DNA of 48,096 nucleotides from Crocinitomicaceae bacterium. GTDB lineage: Bacteria; Bacteroidota; Bacteroidia; Flavobacteriales_D; Crocinitomicaceae. The stretch's first letter is position 1; each line of letters starts with the position of its first letter. Position numbers and translations under genes: made by a program. Location of the stretch: the NCBI GenBank assembly GCA_029254025.1, contig JAQWYK010000027.1:1-48096 (forward strand). The letters are read 5' to 3'. Under the pieces are notes generated by a model. It was not told the DNA's origin, made no database searches, and worked only from the letters and a program-made list of their open reading frames with translations. Positions 24,252 to 33,766 of this stretch are shown here, piece after piece.

Positions 24252-25480
24252 GCAGCTTTCAATTTAGCCATTTTAGAACGTGCAAATTGACTTTCTGCGT
24301 AGGCGCGAGTTACTCTAAATTCTTTAACTTCTTCACTTGAAGGTAGTTCAAACATAGCTTCGGTAAGGATAGCTTCGCAAATGGAGCGTAATCCTCGAGC
24401 ACCTAATTTGAAGTCAATTGCTTTGTTAACTACAAAGTCAAGTGCTTCACCTTCAAACTTCAATTCAATACCGTCTAATTCGAATAACTTAATATATTGT
24501 TTGATGAGGGCATTTTTAGGTTCGGTCAATATGCGACGAAGGCTTTTCGCATCCAAAGGCTCAAGATATGATAATACAGGGAAACGTCCGATTAGCTCTG
24601 GAATCAAACCAAATGTTTTCAAGTCTGTCGGATTTATGAACTTTAGAAGGCTCTCTCCATCAACGCGCTCTTCTACTGAGCTTGAGAAACCGATTGTTTG
24701 ACGATTTACGCGACCTGCAATAATTTTTTCAATACCATCGAAAGCTCCACCACAAATGAAGAGAATGTTTTTCGTCTCAATTTGTATCATTTTTTGCTCT
24801 GGGTGCTTTCTTCCCCCTTGTGGTGGAACGTTCACTACGCTCCCTTCTAATAATTTCAATAGGGCTTGCTGAACTCCTTCGCCAGATACATCTCTCGTGA
24901 TCGAAGGGTTATCGCTTTTACGTGCAATTTTATCTATCTCATCTACGAAAACAATTCCACGCTCAGCTGCCTGTGCATTGTAATCTGCTGCTTGCAGAAG
25001 ACGTGATAGAATGCTTTCTACATCCTCACCTACATACCCCGCTTCTGTCAATACGGTAGCATCTGCAATACAGAATGGCACATTTAACATTTTCGCAATG
25101 GTTTTGGCAAGTAATGTTTTTCCTGTACCAGTGCGTCCAACCAATACAACATTCGATTTATCGATCTCAATATCGTCTTTTCCAACTTTCTGATTCAGAC
25201 GTTTGTAATGGTTGTATACGGCAACGGAAAGTGTCTTTTTTGCATCGTCTTGACCAATAACATATTCATCCAGGTGTGCTTTGATTTCACTAGGCTTTTT
25301 CAATTGAACAGGAGAGAACTCTTCCTTGGATAAAGGGTTATCACTAATTTCCTCTTTAACTATTGCTTGCGCTTGCACGATACAGCTGTCACAAATGTGT
25401 CCAGAGATTCCAGCAATTAGCATGCGGACCTGACTCCTTGGCCGTCCGCAAAATGAACATGTAGTTTCTTTTTTACTCAT
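24248..25480 (-). CDS. clpX: ATP-dependent Clp protease ATP-binding subunit ClpX
   Basis: AAA+ unfoldase that feeds substrates to ClpP. The N-terminal zinc-binding domain has CSFCGR and CDSCI (Cys4). The AAA+ core has Walker [15 protein letters not shown], the pore loop AGYVGEDVE, Walker [28 protein letters not shown], the ClpP-binding loop FIGF-type equivalent TIGFSS, and sensor 2 [12 protein letters not shown]. Length 410 aa is normal. I chose ATG 25480 ([12 protein letters not shown]); an in-frame TTG four codons earlier is less likely. clpP lies 64 bp upstream on the same strand, but a hairpin with a T-tract separates them. Confidence 0.97.
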   Translation of the reverse strand: MSKKETTCSFCGRPRSQVRMLIAGISGHICDSCIVQAQAIVKEEISDNPLSKEEFSPVQLKKPSEIKAHLDEYVIGQDDAKKTLSVAVYNHYKRLNQKVGKDDIEIDKSNVVLVGRTGTGKTLLAKTIAKMLNVPFCIADATVLTEAGYVGEDVESILSRLLQAADYNAQAAERGIVFVDEIDKIARKSDNPSITRDVSGEGVQQALLKLLEGSVVNVPPQGGRKHPEQKMIQIETKNILFICGGAFDGIEKIIAGRVNRQTIGFSSSVEERVDGESLLKFINPTDLKTFGLIPELIGRFPVLSYLEPLDAKSLRRILTEPKNALIKQYIKLFELDGIELKFEGEALDFVVNKAIDFKLGARGLRSICEAILTEAMFELPSSEEVKEFRVTRAYAESQFARSKMAKLKAA

Positions 25481-25490
25481 ATAAAGTGCC

Positions 25491-25520
25491 AAAAAAAGGT
25501 CAACTAAGAAGATGACCTTT
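25491..25520 (-). terminator. Terminator-like hairpin between clpP and clpX
   Basis: 8-bp perfect stem AAAGGTCA/TGACCTTT (25495-25502 and 25513-25520), 10-nt loop, followed on the minus strand by seven T residues ending 10 nt before the clpX ATG. It probably limits, rather than blocks, read-through into clpX. Confidence 0.75.
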
Positions 25521-25544
25521 CTTGTTATTCGTTACAAAGATAAT

Positions 25545-26213
25545 CTATTTTGTTTTTCTGACCAAAACTTCGTCTACCATACCATAAGCCTTAGCTTCTT
25601 CAGAGGTCATCCAGTAATCACGGTCTGAATCATTACTTACTTTGTCAAAATCCTGCTTCGAATGGTGTGAAATGATATCGTAAAGCTCTTTTTTTAACTT
25701 TAAGATTTCACGTGTTGTGATTTCGATATCTGATGCTTGACCTTGCGCTCCTCCTAGTGGTTGATGAATCATTACACGTGAGTGACGCAATGCAGTTCTT
25801 TTGCCATCTGCTCCCGCACACAATAATACAGCTCCCATCGATGCTGCCATACCTGTACAGATCGTCGCAACGTCTGGACTAATGTATTGCATCGTATCGT
25901 AAATTCCCAATCCAGCATAAACTCCTCCTCCCGGAGAATTCAGATAGATTTGGATATCCTTTTTTGGGTCAACTGATTCTAAGAATAGTAATTGAGCATT
26001 GATGATATTTGCCACTTGGTCATTGATTCCTGTTCCCAAAAAAATAATTCTATCCATCATTAAGCGCGAAAAGACATCCATTTGTGTCATATTTAGCTGG
26101 CGCTCTTCGATGATATAAGGGGTTAAAGAAGATTCAATATAGCCATTTAAATGCATGCTACTCAAGCCAACGTGCTTTGTAGCGTATTTGTGAAATTCGT
26201 TTTTGTCGAACAT
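25545..26213 (-). CDS. clpP: ATP-dependent Clp protease proteolytic subunit ClpP
   Basis: Serine protease that forms the tetradecameric chamber of ClpXP. The motifs are all present: LMMDRIIFLGTGINDQVANIINAQLLFLE, IQIYLNSPGGGVYAGLGIYDTMQYI, the nucleophile Ser in CTGMAASMGAVLLCAG and the catalytic His in HSRVMIHQPLGGAQGQASDIEI; the Asp follows in DRDYWMTSEEAKAYGMVDEV. 222 aa is a usual length with a short N-terminal extension. An imperfect -7 box (TATCTTTA, minus strand, 26242-26249) lies 28 nt before the ATG. It is upstream of clpX, with a hairpin between them. Confidence 0.97.
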   Translation of the reverse strand: MFDKNEFHKYATKHVGLSSMHLNGYIESSLTPYIIEERQLNMTQMDVFSRLMMDRIIFLGTGINDQVANIINAQLLFLESVDPKKDIQIYLNSPGGGVYAGLGIYDTMQYISPDVATICTGMAASMGAVLLCAGADGKRTALRHSRVMIHQPLGGAQGQASDIEITTREILKLKKELYDIISHHSKQDFDKVSNDSDRDYWMTSEEAKAYGMVDEVLVRKTK

Positions 26214-26385
26214 AATATTTTAGTTTCAATGTTAATGACGCTAAAGATATAAATTAGGTTGGTAAGTTGTGGACAAGGATAGGTTTTTTTATTAGAATTT
26301 AAGTTCCCTACTCAATGTTATCGGGTTGAGCTATTTACCTGCAGCCTTAGACAGCATAGTTCTTAAACTACCGATCTAGTTTTTA

Positions 26386-27741
26386 CTACTTCGTATATTC
26401 CAATTGTAGTCTTCCACTCAATTTGAACAGTTCCAAATAAACATCAATTCGCTGGTATAGATTGTCATAATAATTCATGGCAGCGTTGAGGTAATTATTT
26501 TGTAGGGCCGTTAGCTCAAGACTGTTAATACTTCCCAAAGCGTAACGATCTTTCCCAATTTCAAAAGCTTGACGAGCATAGGTTGCATTGAGTTGGGATA
26601 GGTTCACGAGTTGGTTGCGCACCTCCCAAATCCCATATAAATTTAAGGCTGAATTGGTTAATTGCTGTTCAAGTTCTTGACTGTTCAAGGCGGCAATTTC
26701 TTCTTGAATCTTTGATATTTCAACGGCACGTTGGTTTTTCCAGTTGTTGAATAGGTTGTAACGAACGGAAATGTTTCCGAAGTAATTCACTTGTTGTGTC
26801 TCTGCACTCAAATTAGCGGATCCGCTGATAGAACGAAACGATCCAAAGCTCGGAGCAGCTCCTAATTGGAGTGAAATGACCGGATACAAAAACGAACGTT
26901 GGAGTTGAGTTCCCGTTTTTGAAAGCTCTTGATTGATAAGCTGATTTTTGAGGTTTTGATTATTGGCCCGCATTTCATCCAATAATTCATCTTTGCTAAA
27001 AGGATTTAAAAGCTTTGTGAGTGAATCAGTAAGTACAGGTAATCGATTGTTTTCAATTTCATCTAAACCAACATTCATAAGGAGTAACAGGTTCCGAGAA
27101 GCATTTTCATAATTAATACGTTGCTGAATTACATTAATTGAGTCTGTGAAAAGTTGATTATTCAGCTGCATCAGTGCAAGACTGTTCGTTTGTCCATACT
27201 CCTTTTTGATTTCCTCGTAAGCGACTTGCTTCTTGGATAATTGATATACCTCAGAAAGCAACTCAAGGCGCATCTCTTGGATTAACGTGTTGTAATAAGC
27301 TTTTAAAACATCGCTGGCCGTGTTTTCAATGAGGATCATTGCGTTGCCATGTGATTGATCTTCGAGTTGTTCCAAGCGTTGCTTCGACATCTTTACTGCA
27401 AGACCTGCAAAGAGGTTCCAATTTGCATTTATCGACGGGTTTATTTGTCGAGAAGCAAGAATTCCGGGTGTAAACGTAAACGGATTGTTCGTGTTATCTA
27501 TGATTGAATTACCTAATGTAGCCGCCAAGTCCACTGTTGGAAACAAACCGGCTTCTGACCATTTATTATTCTTTTCTGCAATTTCAAGTTGTTTCGAAGC
27601 AATTTGCATTTGGAAATTATTTTCTAATGCAATGATGACAGCGCCTTCAGCAGTAAGCTTTTGCTGTCCGAATCCAAAAAAGGTAGTCCATACAACTACG
27701 AGCGTCAGATGTATTCTAGTCATTTCTAAAGGCTTTTTCAT
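26386..27741 (-). CDS. TolC-family outer-membrane efflux protein
   Basis: A 451-aa outer-membrane factor with a signal peptide (MTRIHLTLVVVWTTFFGFGQ). Long helices with the OEP-family pattern dominate: KLTAEGAVIIALENNFQMQIASKQLEIAEKN, NPSINANWNLFAGLAVKMSKQRLEQLEDQ, YNLFNNWKNQRAVEISKIQEEIAALNSQELEQQL and YALGSINSLELTALQNNYLNA. It is the third cistron of an adaptor-RND-TolC operon. ATG 27741 overlaps the RND gene by 26 nt; ATG 27723, overlapping by 8 nt, is equally possible. Together the three proteins would pump substrates across both membranes; the substrate cannot be told from sequence. Confidence 0.9.
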   Translation of the reverse strand: MKKPLEMTRIHLTLVVVWTTFFGFGQQKLTAEGAVIIALENNFQMQIASKQLEIAEKNNKWSEAGLFPTVDLAATLGNSIIDNTNNPFTFTPGILASRQINPSINANWNLFAGLAVKMSKQRLEQLEDQSHGNAMILIENTASDVLKAYYNTLIQEMRLELLSEVYQLSKKQVAYEEIKKEYGQTNSLALMQLNNQLFTDSINVIQQRINYENASRNLLLLMNVGLDEIENNRLPVLTDSLTKLLNPFSKDELLDEMRANNQNLKNQLINQELSKTGTQLQRSFLYPVISLQLGAAPSFGSFRSISGSANLSAETQQVNYFGNISVRYNLFNNWKNQRAVEISKIQEEIAALNSQELEQQLTNSALNLYGIWEVRNQLVNLSQLNATYARQAFEIGKDRYALGSINSLELTALQNNYLNAAMNYYDNLYQRIDVYLELFKLSGRLQLEYTK

Positions 27742-30700
27742 TGACGTGGCTTTGTGTTTTTAAGACAGATTCTACCTCTAAATGTGTAGGTTTTTTTCCT
27801 TTCCAGAACCATGTAAAGAATCGCTTTACGTCATTTCCAAATAGAATTGCCGCCGGGAAAAATCCGAGAATAAACAATGTTCCGAATAACACTCCAAAGG
27901 CTATTGAAACCGCCATTGGGATCAAGAACTGCGCTTGCATACTCTTTTCAGCAATTAAAGGAAGTAGTCCCGCAACTGTTGTTATCGTAGTTAACAGAAT
28001 AGGTCTGAAACGGGAAATAGAAGCCTCATAGCTTGCGTCCCAACTGGAGTGCCCTTCAAGTATCAATTGGTTATAACGATCTAAGAATACCACAGCGTCG
28101 TTAATCAAAACTCCGAGAAGTGCAATCATTCCAAATACACTCAATACGGAAACAGGAATTCCAACAATACCGTGTCCGAGAATTGCTCCCGCCACTCCAG
28201 CAGGAATAACAAGCAGAATCAGGAAGGCCTGGAAAACAGATGTGAAATGAAGAGAAATAACGATACACATCACTACAATTACAATCATGGTCATATACAT
28301 CATAGAATTTCCAGTTTTCTGGCTCCTTTCGAATTGCCCCATTTTGGCAAATTCAACATTCGGAAAAACCGCAGCGACTTTAGGGATAACTTCATCGCTG
28401 ATTCGGGTGTTGAATACTGCGACTGAGTCCGGATATTTGGAGGTTGCATCCACCTTTATTTGCCGTTTTCCGTCTCTGCGTTTTAAACTTACTGGGCCGC
28501 GTCCAACAGTGAATTTCGCAATTTTATTCAGCGGAATTGCTAAGCCCGTAGGAGTCTTCATCCGCATGTCTTGAAGGTCTACGAGCGATTGTCGATCTTT
28601 TTCTGGATAACGAATCCATACTTTGACTTCATCAGTTCCGATGATTAGACGCTGGGCTTCTCTTCCAAAGAATCCGTTTCGAATCTGAGCAACGACCTCT
28701 GCTTTTCCAATGCCATAAATTTCTGCTTGCGGAAGCAATTCAACATATACTTCGCTCTTTCCGTCGGGGAAATTATCCTTTACATTTTGGATTCCTTCCA
28801 TTTTCACAAGTTCATCCCTGAACAAATTTCTAGCTTTGTCTAATTCCCTCGGGTCTTCCGAGGACAATCCAAACTCCACATCAGCTCCAAATCGGTTGAA
28901 TCCTCCTACGAAAAATTCTTTGGTCAGTTTTCCTTCTGGAAGTGCATTGATTCTTCTAATTACCCGATTGGTTAATGTGTCCAATGGTGTGTCAACGTTT
29001 TCTGAGTTGTAATAAACATTAAGCATCCCAGTATGATTACCAAATTGACCTAGATTCATCGTAGAACCGATGTTACTCGTAAAATACGAAATCATCTCAT
29101 CTCCAGTTTCGACCTTGATTTTTTCATTTTCTTCAAGAAGAATACGTGTCGAAAGAGCAAGGAAATCACGTGTTTTCACCTTAGCATCTCCTGGGGTGTA
29201 TGCCACTTCTATGTTAAAGAAATCAGGTGGAATATTCGGAAAGAATGTCGCACCTATTTTTCCTCCAGCTAAGAGCATTATTGTTGTTACCGTAAAGATC
29301 AAAGGAATGTAAAAGGCAATTCTTCGCAGTTTGAAATATTTCCCCCGGATCAAATACTTTTCAGAGAGGAAAAAGGTAACCAGGTCTTTAAACACAACAT
29401 CGCGAACACCTCGAATGAAAAAATCAGCACCTTTTCGTACTTTTCCTTCCACAGGAGAGTTAGAGAAGCCATTAAATACCAAAACAGCTCCTAAAATGAT
29501 GATGCTGAAAGGAAACAAAACAGCTCCAAGGTTAAAGGTAGTTGGTATAAGGCGTGTGCCGATAAAAATAACGATAATACCTGCAGCAATAAATAGAAGT
29601 CCCTTTGCAAGGTTAAGATTCAATGTTTTTTGTTCGGAAAGAATTTTCTTACTTGCCAGGTGGGAGGGAAGAATGAAAAAGGCTTCAAAAAGCGAAAATC
29701 CGAGGCAGGCCATTACAACAAAGGCCATTTCTCGCATCATTTCCAACCCTTCTACAAAGAGTAACACGGAAAAAGCAATCATTGTTGTAAGAACGGATGT
29801 AAAAACGGAAGGTAGAACCTCCATTGTTCCATCAATAGCCGCCTGAGGGGCTGTTTTTCCTTTTTCAAAGTGGGAATAAATGTTCTCTGCGATAACAATC
29901 CCGTCATCCACCAATATTCCCACTACGAGGATCATTCCGAATAATGAAATCATATTTACTGTCATACCGTACCAGTAGCCTAAAATAAACATCCCTAAAA
30001 ATGAAAAGGGGATACCAAAGGCTACCCACGCTGAAAGTTTCATGTTTAGGAATAGACCAAGCGCGAGGAGCACGAGTACTAAACCGAAAATACCATTCTC
30101 GCTTAAAAGGTCGATACGGTCAGAAAGCATCGTGTTGAATTCGAAATATATTTCGAACGAATAATCTGGATTATCTTCGTTAAAACGTTCTTTGTATTCT
30201 CCAATCGCTTTTGATATTGCTGCAATATCCTCTTCTGCTGTTTTTTGAATTTGAAATGAAATGGAAGGACGACCATTGTACATGGATTCTTGAGATCCTT
30301 CAGCAAATCCAAACTTGACATCAGCAACATCGTTGACGCGAATGCTCTCACCAGTTAGGGCTGTCCGAACGATGATGTTTCCAATGTCTTCTGGCGTTGT
30401 TCCTCGACTGTTTGAGCGGATATTCATTTCCTGAATACCTCCTGTTAATAAACCAGCAGTTATATCGTTGTTTTTTAAACTGATGGCCATTGAGACCTCT
30501 TCCATGGATATGTTATAGCGTAATAAATCGTTTTCACGAATGGTCACGGCCAATTCCGTTTCAGGAAATCCTTGTTTAATAATTTGAGTAATGACTTTAG
30601 TGTTGAGTAGATCGCGCTCCACTTTATTCGCCATTTTTGTTAAGTCTTGCTTGGAGACTTTATCTGGGTTAACAGCTGTGATTCCAACAAACGCAACATT

Positions 30701-31114
30701 ACTCGACATGCTACTTGTTTTTAATCGCGTTATGGTCGGTTTTTCAGCTCCTTGAGGAAAGCTATTGATGGAATTAACGGCGTTTTCCACATCGCTTAGC
30801 AGCTCGTCCATATCAGCATCTTGGTAGGCACTTATAGTAAGCTGGGCAACATTTTCTTGGGAAGTTACATCTATATGTTCAATATCTTTCAGGCCTTTTA
30901 CGGCTTGTTCAATTTTGATGCTGACTCCTTCCTCCATCTCCTCAGGAGCGGCACCAGGGTAAAAAACAGAGATAACAATTCGATTAGGGTCAAGTTCGGG
31001 GAAAAATGAGCGGTTCAAATTGAACAAGGACCATAGTCCAAACATAAGGACGACAGCAATGAACGCGTTTGTCCAAATGGGTCTTTCAATAAAAAACTGA
31101 ATTACTTTTCTCAT
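27716..31114 (-). CDS. RND (AcrB-type) efflux transporter, inner-membrane pump
   Basis: A 1132-aa proton-driven transporter with two repeats of six transmembrane helices. It opens FFIERPIWTNAFIAVVLMFGLW (TM1), with porter domain motifs YPGAAPEEMEEGV and LKTSSMSSNVAFVGI. TM4 has the double-Asp proton relay VVGILVDDGIVIAENI, followed by TSVLTTMIAFSVLL. The TM10 segment is LLGVLINDAVVFLDR, where AcrB has its relay Lys; Asn-Asp at this place is usual in the broader HAE1-like group and does not imply inactivity. Downstream comes PILLTTITTVAGLLPL. It is the second gene of the operon, 8 bp after the adaptor gene. Drug, metal or lipid export are all possible. Confidence 0.93.
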   Translation of the reverse strand: MRKVIQFFIERPIWTNAFIAVVLMFGLWSLFNLNRSFFPELDPNRIVISVFYPGAAPEEMEEGVSIKIEQAVKGLKDIEHIDVTSQENVAQLTISAYQDADMDELLSDVENAVNSINSFPQGAEKPTITRLKTSSMSSNVAFVGITAVNPDKVSKQDLTKMANKVERDLLNTKVITQIIKQGFPETELAVTIRENDLLRYNISMEEVSMAISLKNNDITAGLLTGGIQEMNIRSNSRGTTPEDIGNIIVRTALTGESIRVNDVADVKFGFAEGSQESMYNGRPSISFQIQKTAEEDIAAISKAIGEYKERFNEDNPDYSFEIYFEFNTMLSDRIDLLSENGIFGLVLVLLALGLFLNMKLSAWVAFGIPFSFLGMFILGYWYGMTVNMISLFGMILVVGILVDDGIVIAENIYSHFEKGKTAPQAAIDGTMEVLPSVFTSVLTTMIAFSVLLFVEGLEMMREMAFVVMACLGFSLFEAFFILPSHLASKKILSEQKTLNLNLAKGLLFIAAGIIVIFIGTRLIPTTFNLGAVLFPFSIIILGAVLVFNGFSNSPVEGKVRKGADFFIRGVRDVVFKDLVTFFLSEKYLIRGKYFKLRRIAFYIPLIFTVTTIMLLAGGKIGATFFPNIPPDFFNIEVAYTPGDAKVKTRDFLALSTRILLEENEKIKVETGDEMISYFTSNIGSTMNLGQFGNHTGMLNVYYNSENVDTPLDTLTNRVIRRINALPEGKLTKEFFVGGFNRFGADVEFGLSSEDPRELDKARNLFRDELVKMEGIQNVKDNFPDGKSEVYVELLPQAEIYGIGKAEVVAQIRNGFFGREAQRLIIGTDEVKVWIRYPEKDRQSLVDLQDMRMKTPTGLAIPLNKIAKFTVGRGPVSLKRRDGKRQIKVDATSKYPDSVAVFNTRISDEVIPKVAAVFPNVEFAKMGQFERSQKTGNSMMYMTMIVIVVMCIVISLHFTSVFQAFLILLVIPAGVAGAILGHGIVGIPVSVLSVFGMIALLGVLINDAVVFLDRYNQLILEGHSSWDASYEASISRFRPILLTTITTVAGLLPLIAEKSMQAQFLIPMAVSIAFGVLFGTLFILGFFPAAILFGNDVKRFFTWFWKGKKPTHLEVESVLKTQSHVNEKAFRND

Positions 31115-31122
31115 CCTTTTAA

Positions 31123-32238
31123 TTATTTTGTAATACCCACATATTTAACTGAATCACGAATGGTTGTAAGCGGTTCAAGGAGGATAAGCGCTCCATTCTG
31201 TAGACCTGTAACATAAACAGAATCTACCTTCCGATTTAAAATGTTCACTGGTTTCGTAAGGATTAGGGAATCTTCTAGTACCTGTATTTTACCATTTATC
31301 ACAGCATTCTCGGGAAGTATCATACTGTTTTCCATGGTCTCTATATCTAATACCAAGTTTATGAACATGCCTTGATAAATAGATTCACCGCCAGATGCGT
31401 TCAGCGAAAAATAAGCGTCAATAGATTGTGTTTGTTGATTGATGACCTCGGATGTACGCAGCAGTTTTCCTGTTCCAATGAGGTTGCCATTTGGATCTGT
31501 GAGTTCAACGAATTCGGCGCGCTGAAAAAGTGGGAGTTGAGCAGTTGCAATTGGCGCTTTCACTTCAAAATCAGTTGTCTTCGCTATTGTTGCTAAGCGC
31601 ATGCCTGGAGAAACCATTGAACCTGGTTCTGCGAAGCTACTTACGACTGTGCCATCAAAGGGAGCTAAATAAAAGTAATTGTCCAATTGGTTTTCTGCTG
31701 CTTTGATGTTGTAGTATTCAGTAGGCAAGTTTCTACTCGCGATAAACAATTTTTCCTTGTTAGTGGCAGATATTGGAAAAGGAGGGAGCTCTTGTAGAGG
31801 GTCTAATGCTAATAGAAAACGTTCCCATTTCTGGAATTCTGATGGATAGTCAAGCTTGATGTCCGGAAGTATATTGGTAACAAGTGTCGTGAAAGCGCTT
31901 CTGCGAGCTATTATGGAATAAAGCGCATCCACACGCTCTACTTTGAAAAGCACCTCATTCTTTTTAAAGCGCATTCCTGGTTTCCATGACTTCATTTCAC
32001 GCTCAACAAATCCTTGAACTTTCATAGTTACATCCATTTGAGAATTTGGTAATACCTGACCGTAGGAGGTGATTTTATTTTGATGGATTTTGTTGTTTAC
32101 TTCTTGGACACCAACGAAATTAACGGATTCAGAAGGTGTTTTTTTGTCTTCTATTTCCGGCGTAGACATTATGGGGAAATAAATTAGTCCTAGCAGGACA
32201 ATGATAACTCCTAGAATGATAAATTGACGTGTTTTCAT
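31123..32238 (-). CDS. HlyD/AcrA-type periplasmic adaptor of the RND operon
   Basis: A 371-aa membrane-fusion protein with one N-terminal membrane anchor (QFIILGVIIVLLGLIYFPI). The lipoyl half-motifs are GFVEREMKSWKPGMRFKKNEVLFKVE and NYFYLAPFDGTVVSSFAEPGSMVSPGMRLATIA. The helical region between them is short (about 90 residues), giving a small hairpin. A beta-barrel domain follows (DFEVKAPIATAQLPLFQRAEFVEL). It is the first gene of the operon. An exact -7 box TACCTTTG lies 32 nt upstream of the ATG. Confidence 0.88.
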   Translation of the reverse strand: MKTRQFIILGVIIVLLGLIYFPIMSTPEIEDKKTPSESVNFVGVQEVNNKIHQNKITSYGQVLPNSQMDVTMKVQGFVEREMKSWKPGMRFKKNEVLFKVERVDALYSIIARRSAFTTLVTNILPDIKLDYPSEFQKWERFLLALDPLQELPPFPISATNKEKLFIASRNLPTEYYNIKAAENQLDNYFYLAPFDGTVVSSFAEPGSMVSPGMRLATIAKTTDFEVKAPIATAQLPLFQRAEFVELTDPNGNLIGTGKLLRTSEVINQQTQSIDAYFSLNASGGESIYQGMFINLVLDIETMENSMILPENAVINGKIQVLEDSLILTKPVNILNRKVDSVYVTGLQNGALILLEPLTTIRDSVKYVGITK

Positions 32239-32270
32239 GGATGTTATTACAATTAAATTGTTTCAATGTT

Positions 32271-32278
32271 CAAAGGTA
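32271..32278 (-). promoter_or_regulatory. -7 promoter box of the RND efflux operon
   Basis: Minus strand reads TACCTTTG (exact TAnnTTTG), 32 nt before the adaptor ATG. No -33 TTTG at the expected spacing. Confidence 0.5.
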
Positions 32279-32419
32279 GAAGTATTCATAGGAATTGTGT
32301 TAATAAAATACGCAAAAGGCCTCGGGAAAAGTTGAATGGTGAAAGATGAAAATAGAGGGTGTTAATAACTTCGTTGAAAAACATGCGTGGAACTACATCG
32401 AAAGGCCTATCTATCCCTT

Positions 32420-32427
32420 TAATTTTG
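32420..32427 (+). promoter_or_regulatory. -7 promoter box for the 180-aa gene
   Basis: TAATTTTG (exact TAnnTTTG), ending 26 nt before the ATG at 32454; AAAAGGAC between them can serve as ribosome binding site. Confidence 0.45.
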
Positions 32428-32453
32428 TAGATGTTACTAAATAAAAGGACAGT

Positions 32454-32996
32454 ATGCTAACAGCTATTTTTAAAAAGAAATTATCAGATGATCAATTATC
32501 TACAATTTTTGTGAACGGAGTTCTCGATGTCGTCGATAAAAGTTTTTCGGAGGTAGCATGTTTGATAAAAGAAGATCCTGCTTTTGTTACCCCACCAGAT
32601 TTATCTAAAGCAAACGATGGCCATTTTACAATGATTGTGATTGTCGCGAATTTGAATTTTTTGGGGGGTAGCTTTGAAGCAGATCAGTCGGTTCGGTTAG
32701 AGAAATTAATTATCACGAAGTTCTCTGAAATTTTCGAAGTGGAAGAGGGTCAATTTAAAAATTATTTAACCGAATACCGCAACTTCATTTCGCGCGTGAA
32801 TCATCCTTCAAAAAATATGATTTACGGCATGTCAAAAGCCATTTTTCATAAGTACAAGTTAAATGAATACCAAGATGATTACTTCCGCAGTATGGATTGC
32901 CCCAATCCACTTTTCTTAAAGAGAATGGATGAAGTAGTTGTTAACTTCATTTGGAACTGGGAAGCGTTTTTTAAGCGCTACAAAATGGTAGGTTAA
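32454..32996 (+). CDS. Conserved-looking soluble protein, unknown function
   Basis: A 180-aa protein without signal peptide or membrane segment. It is predicted to be mostly helical, with many aromatic residues in the second half (FKNYLTEYRNFISRV, FHKYKLNEYQDDYFRSMDC, VVVNFIWNWEAFFKRYKM). No known motif or catalytic pattern is visible and I cannot name a family. It has a credible -7 box and a Shine-Dalgarno-like AAAAGGAC before ATG 32454, and stands alone between two divergent and convergent minus-strand units. Codon use matches its neighbours, so it is very likely a real gene. Confidence 0.7.
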   Translation: MLTAIFKKKLSDDQLSTIFVNGVLDVVDKSFSEVACLIKEDPAFVTPPDLSKANDGHFTMIVIVANLNFLGGSFEADQSVRLEKLIITKFSEIFEVEEGQFKNYLTEYRNFISRVNHPSKNMIYGMSKAIFHKYKLNEYQDDYFRSMDCPNPLFLKRMDEVVVNFIWNWEAFFKRYKMVG

Positions 32997-33072
32997 TGCC
33001 TGGTGTTCAGGTTGATTAAGTATTCTATTAATTAAACTGTGTTGACTTTAACACTGCTTTTTAAAGTAATAA

Positions 33073-33696
33073 TTACTCCCGTTTTAATTCTCCTTTGCGC
33101 CAAGATTCTACAAACTTACTCCATGCAGCGGGATTTAACAAATTGTTCATTGGTGTTTGTCCCATTGTATATAACCTAGTCTGTTGTTGTTGTATCTCCC
33201 AATTGTAGGAAAGTCCTCCATCTGTTGGAATTCGAGCCGCGGCAAACGCTAAACTCTCTCCTGAAAGTTGACGCTGTGCTTTACGCAAGGCGTCATCATA
33301 GGGTTCCATTTCAACAAAGGCACGTGCGAAATCCTCCCGTGAGGGCCAAGGATATACCTCAACTTCAGGTAGTAATATCGTATCGGGTGTCATAATATGG
33401 ATAATGGAATAGCGATTTTCACTAAGTGTATCTGGCACGATGTAAGAATTGGGTTTAAAACCAAACGCATTGAATAAAATGGTGTCTCCTGGTTTTGTTA
33501 CGAAACTGAAGTATCCATAATAATCTGCCATTGTTCCTTTACGGGTAGTTTTGTCGATAATCGATGCATAGGACACTAGGTCTAGGCTGTCCGCAGATAC
33601 TAGTACACCAGATAGTTGAACGAGCTGATCGTCTTTCTGACTAAAGGATGGAAGAGAAGCAAGTACACTGATTGTAAGAACAAGTTGAATGCGCAT
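33073..33696 (-). CDS. Secreted CarboxypepD_reg-like domain protein
   Basis: A 207-aa protein with a signal peptide (MRIQLVLTISVLASLPSFS, cleavage near residue 19). Residues ~26-110 look like a carboxypeptidase-regulatory-like beta-sandwich: VQLSGVLVSADSLDLVSYASIIDKTTRKGTMAD, YYGYFSFVTKPGDTILFNAFGFKP. This matches the family core of 'variation-in-name plus GTxTDxxGxFxL'. The C-terminal part (FVEMEPYDDALRKAQRQLSGESLAFAA) is helical and polar. Such proteins are common in the Bacteroidota periplasm or surface, with no precise role known. A -7-like box TAAACTTG (one mismatch) lies just upstream at 33710-33717. Confidence 0.75.
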   Translation of the reverse strand: MRIQLVLTISVLASLPSFSQKDDQLVQLSGVLVSADSLDLVSYASIIDKTTRKGTMADYYGYFSFVTKPGDTILFNAFGFKPNSYIVPDTLSENRYSIIHIMTPDTILLPEVEVYPWPSREDFARAFVEMEPYDDALRKAQRQLSGESLAFAAARIPTDGGLSYNWEIQQQQTRLYTMGQTPMNNLLNPAAWSKFVESWRKGELKRE

Positions 33697-33766
33697 AGGG
33701 ACTTTTTTACAAGTTTAGAGAATGTTTAGCTGGTTTATCACTTTTTTTGAAAACTTTAACAACCCA

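Noticed and set aside
29331-29846. 171-codon open frame antisense to the RND transporter
   Set aside because: Sense frame is an intact transporter with family motifs; the antisense product is Lys/Arg/Ser-rich low-information sequence.
32355-32385. GTTAATAACTTCGTTGAAAAAC upstream of 32454, similar to GTTGTTGAAAACTTC upstream of dnaB (about 6300)
   Set aside because: A loose AT-rich resemblance; not a DnaA-box match and not palindromic, so no function claimed.
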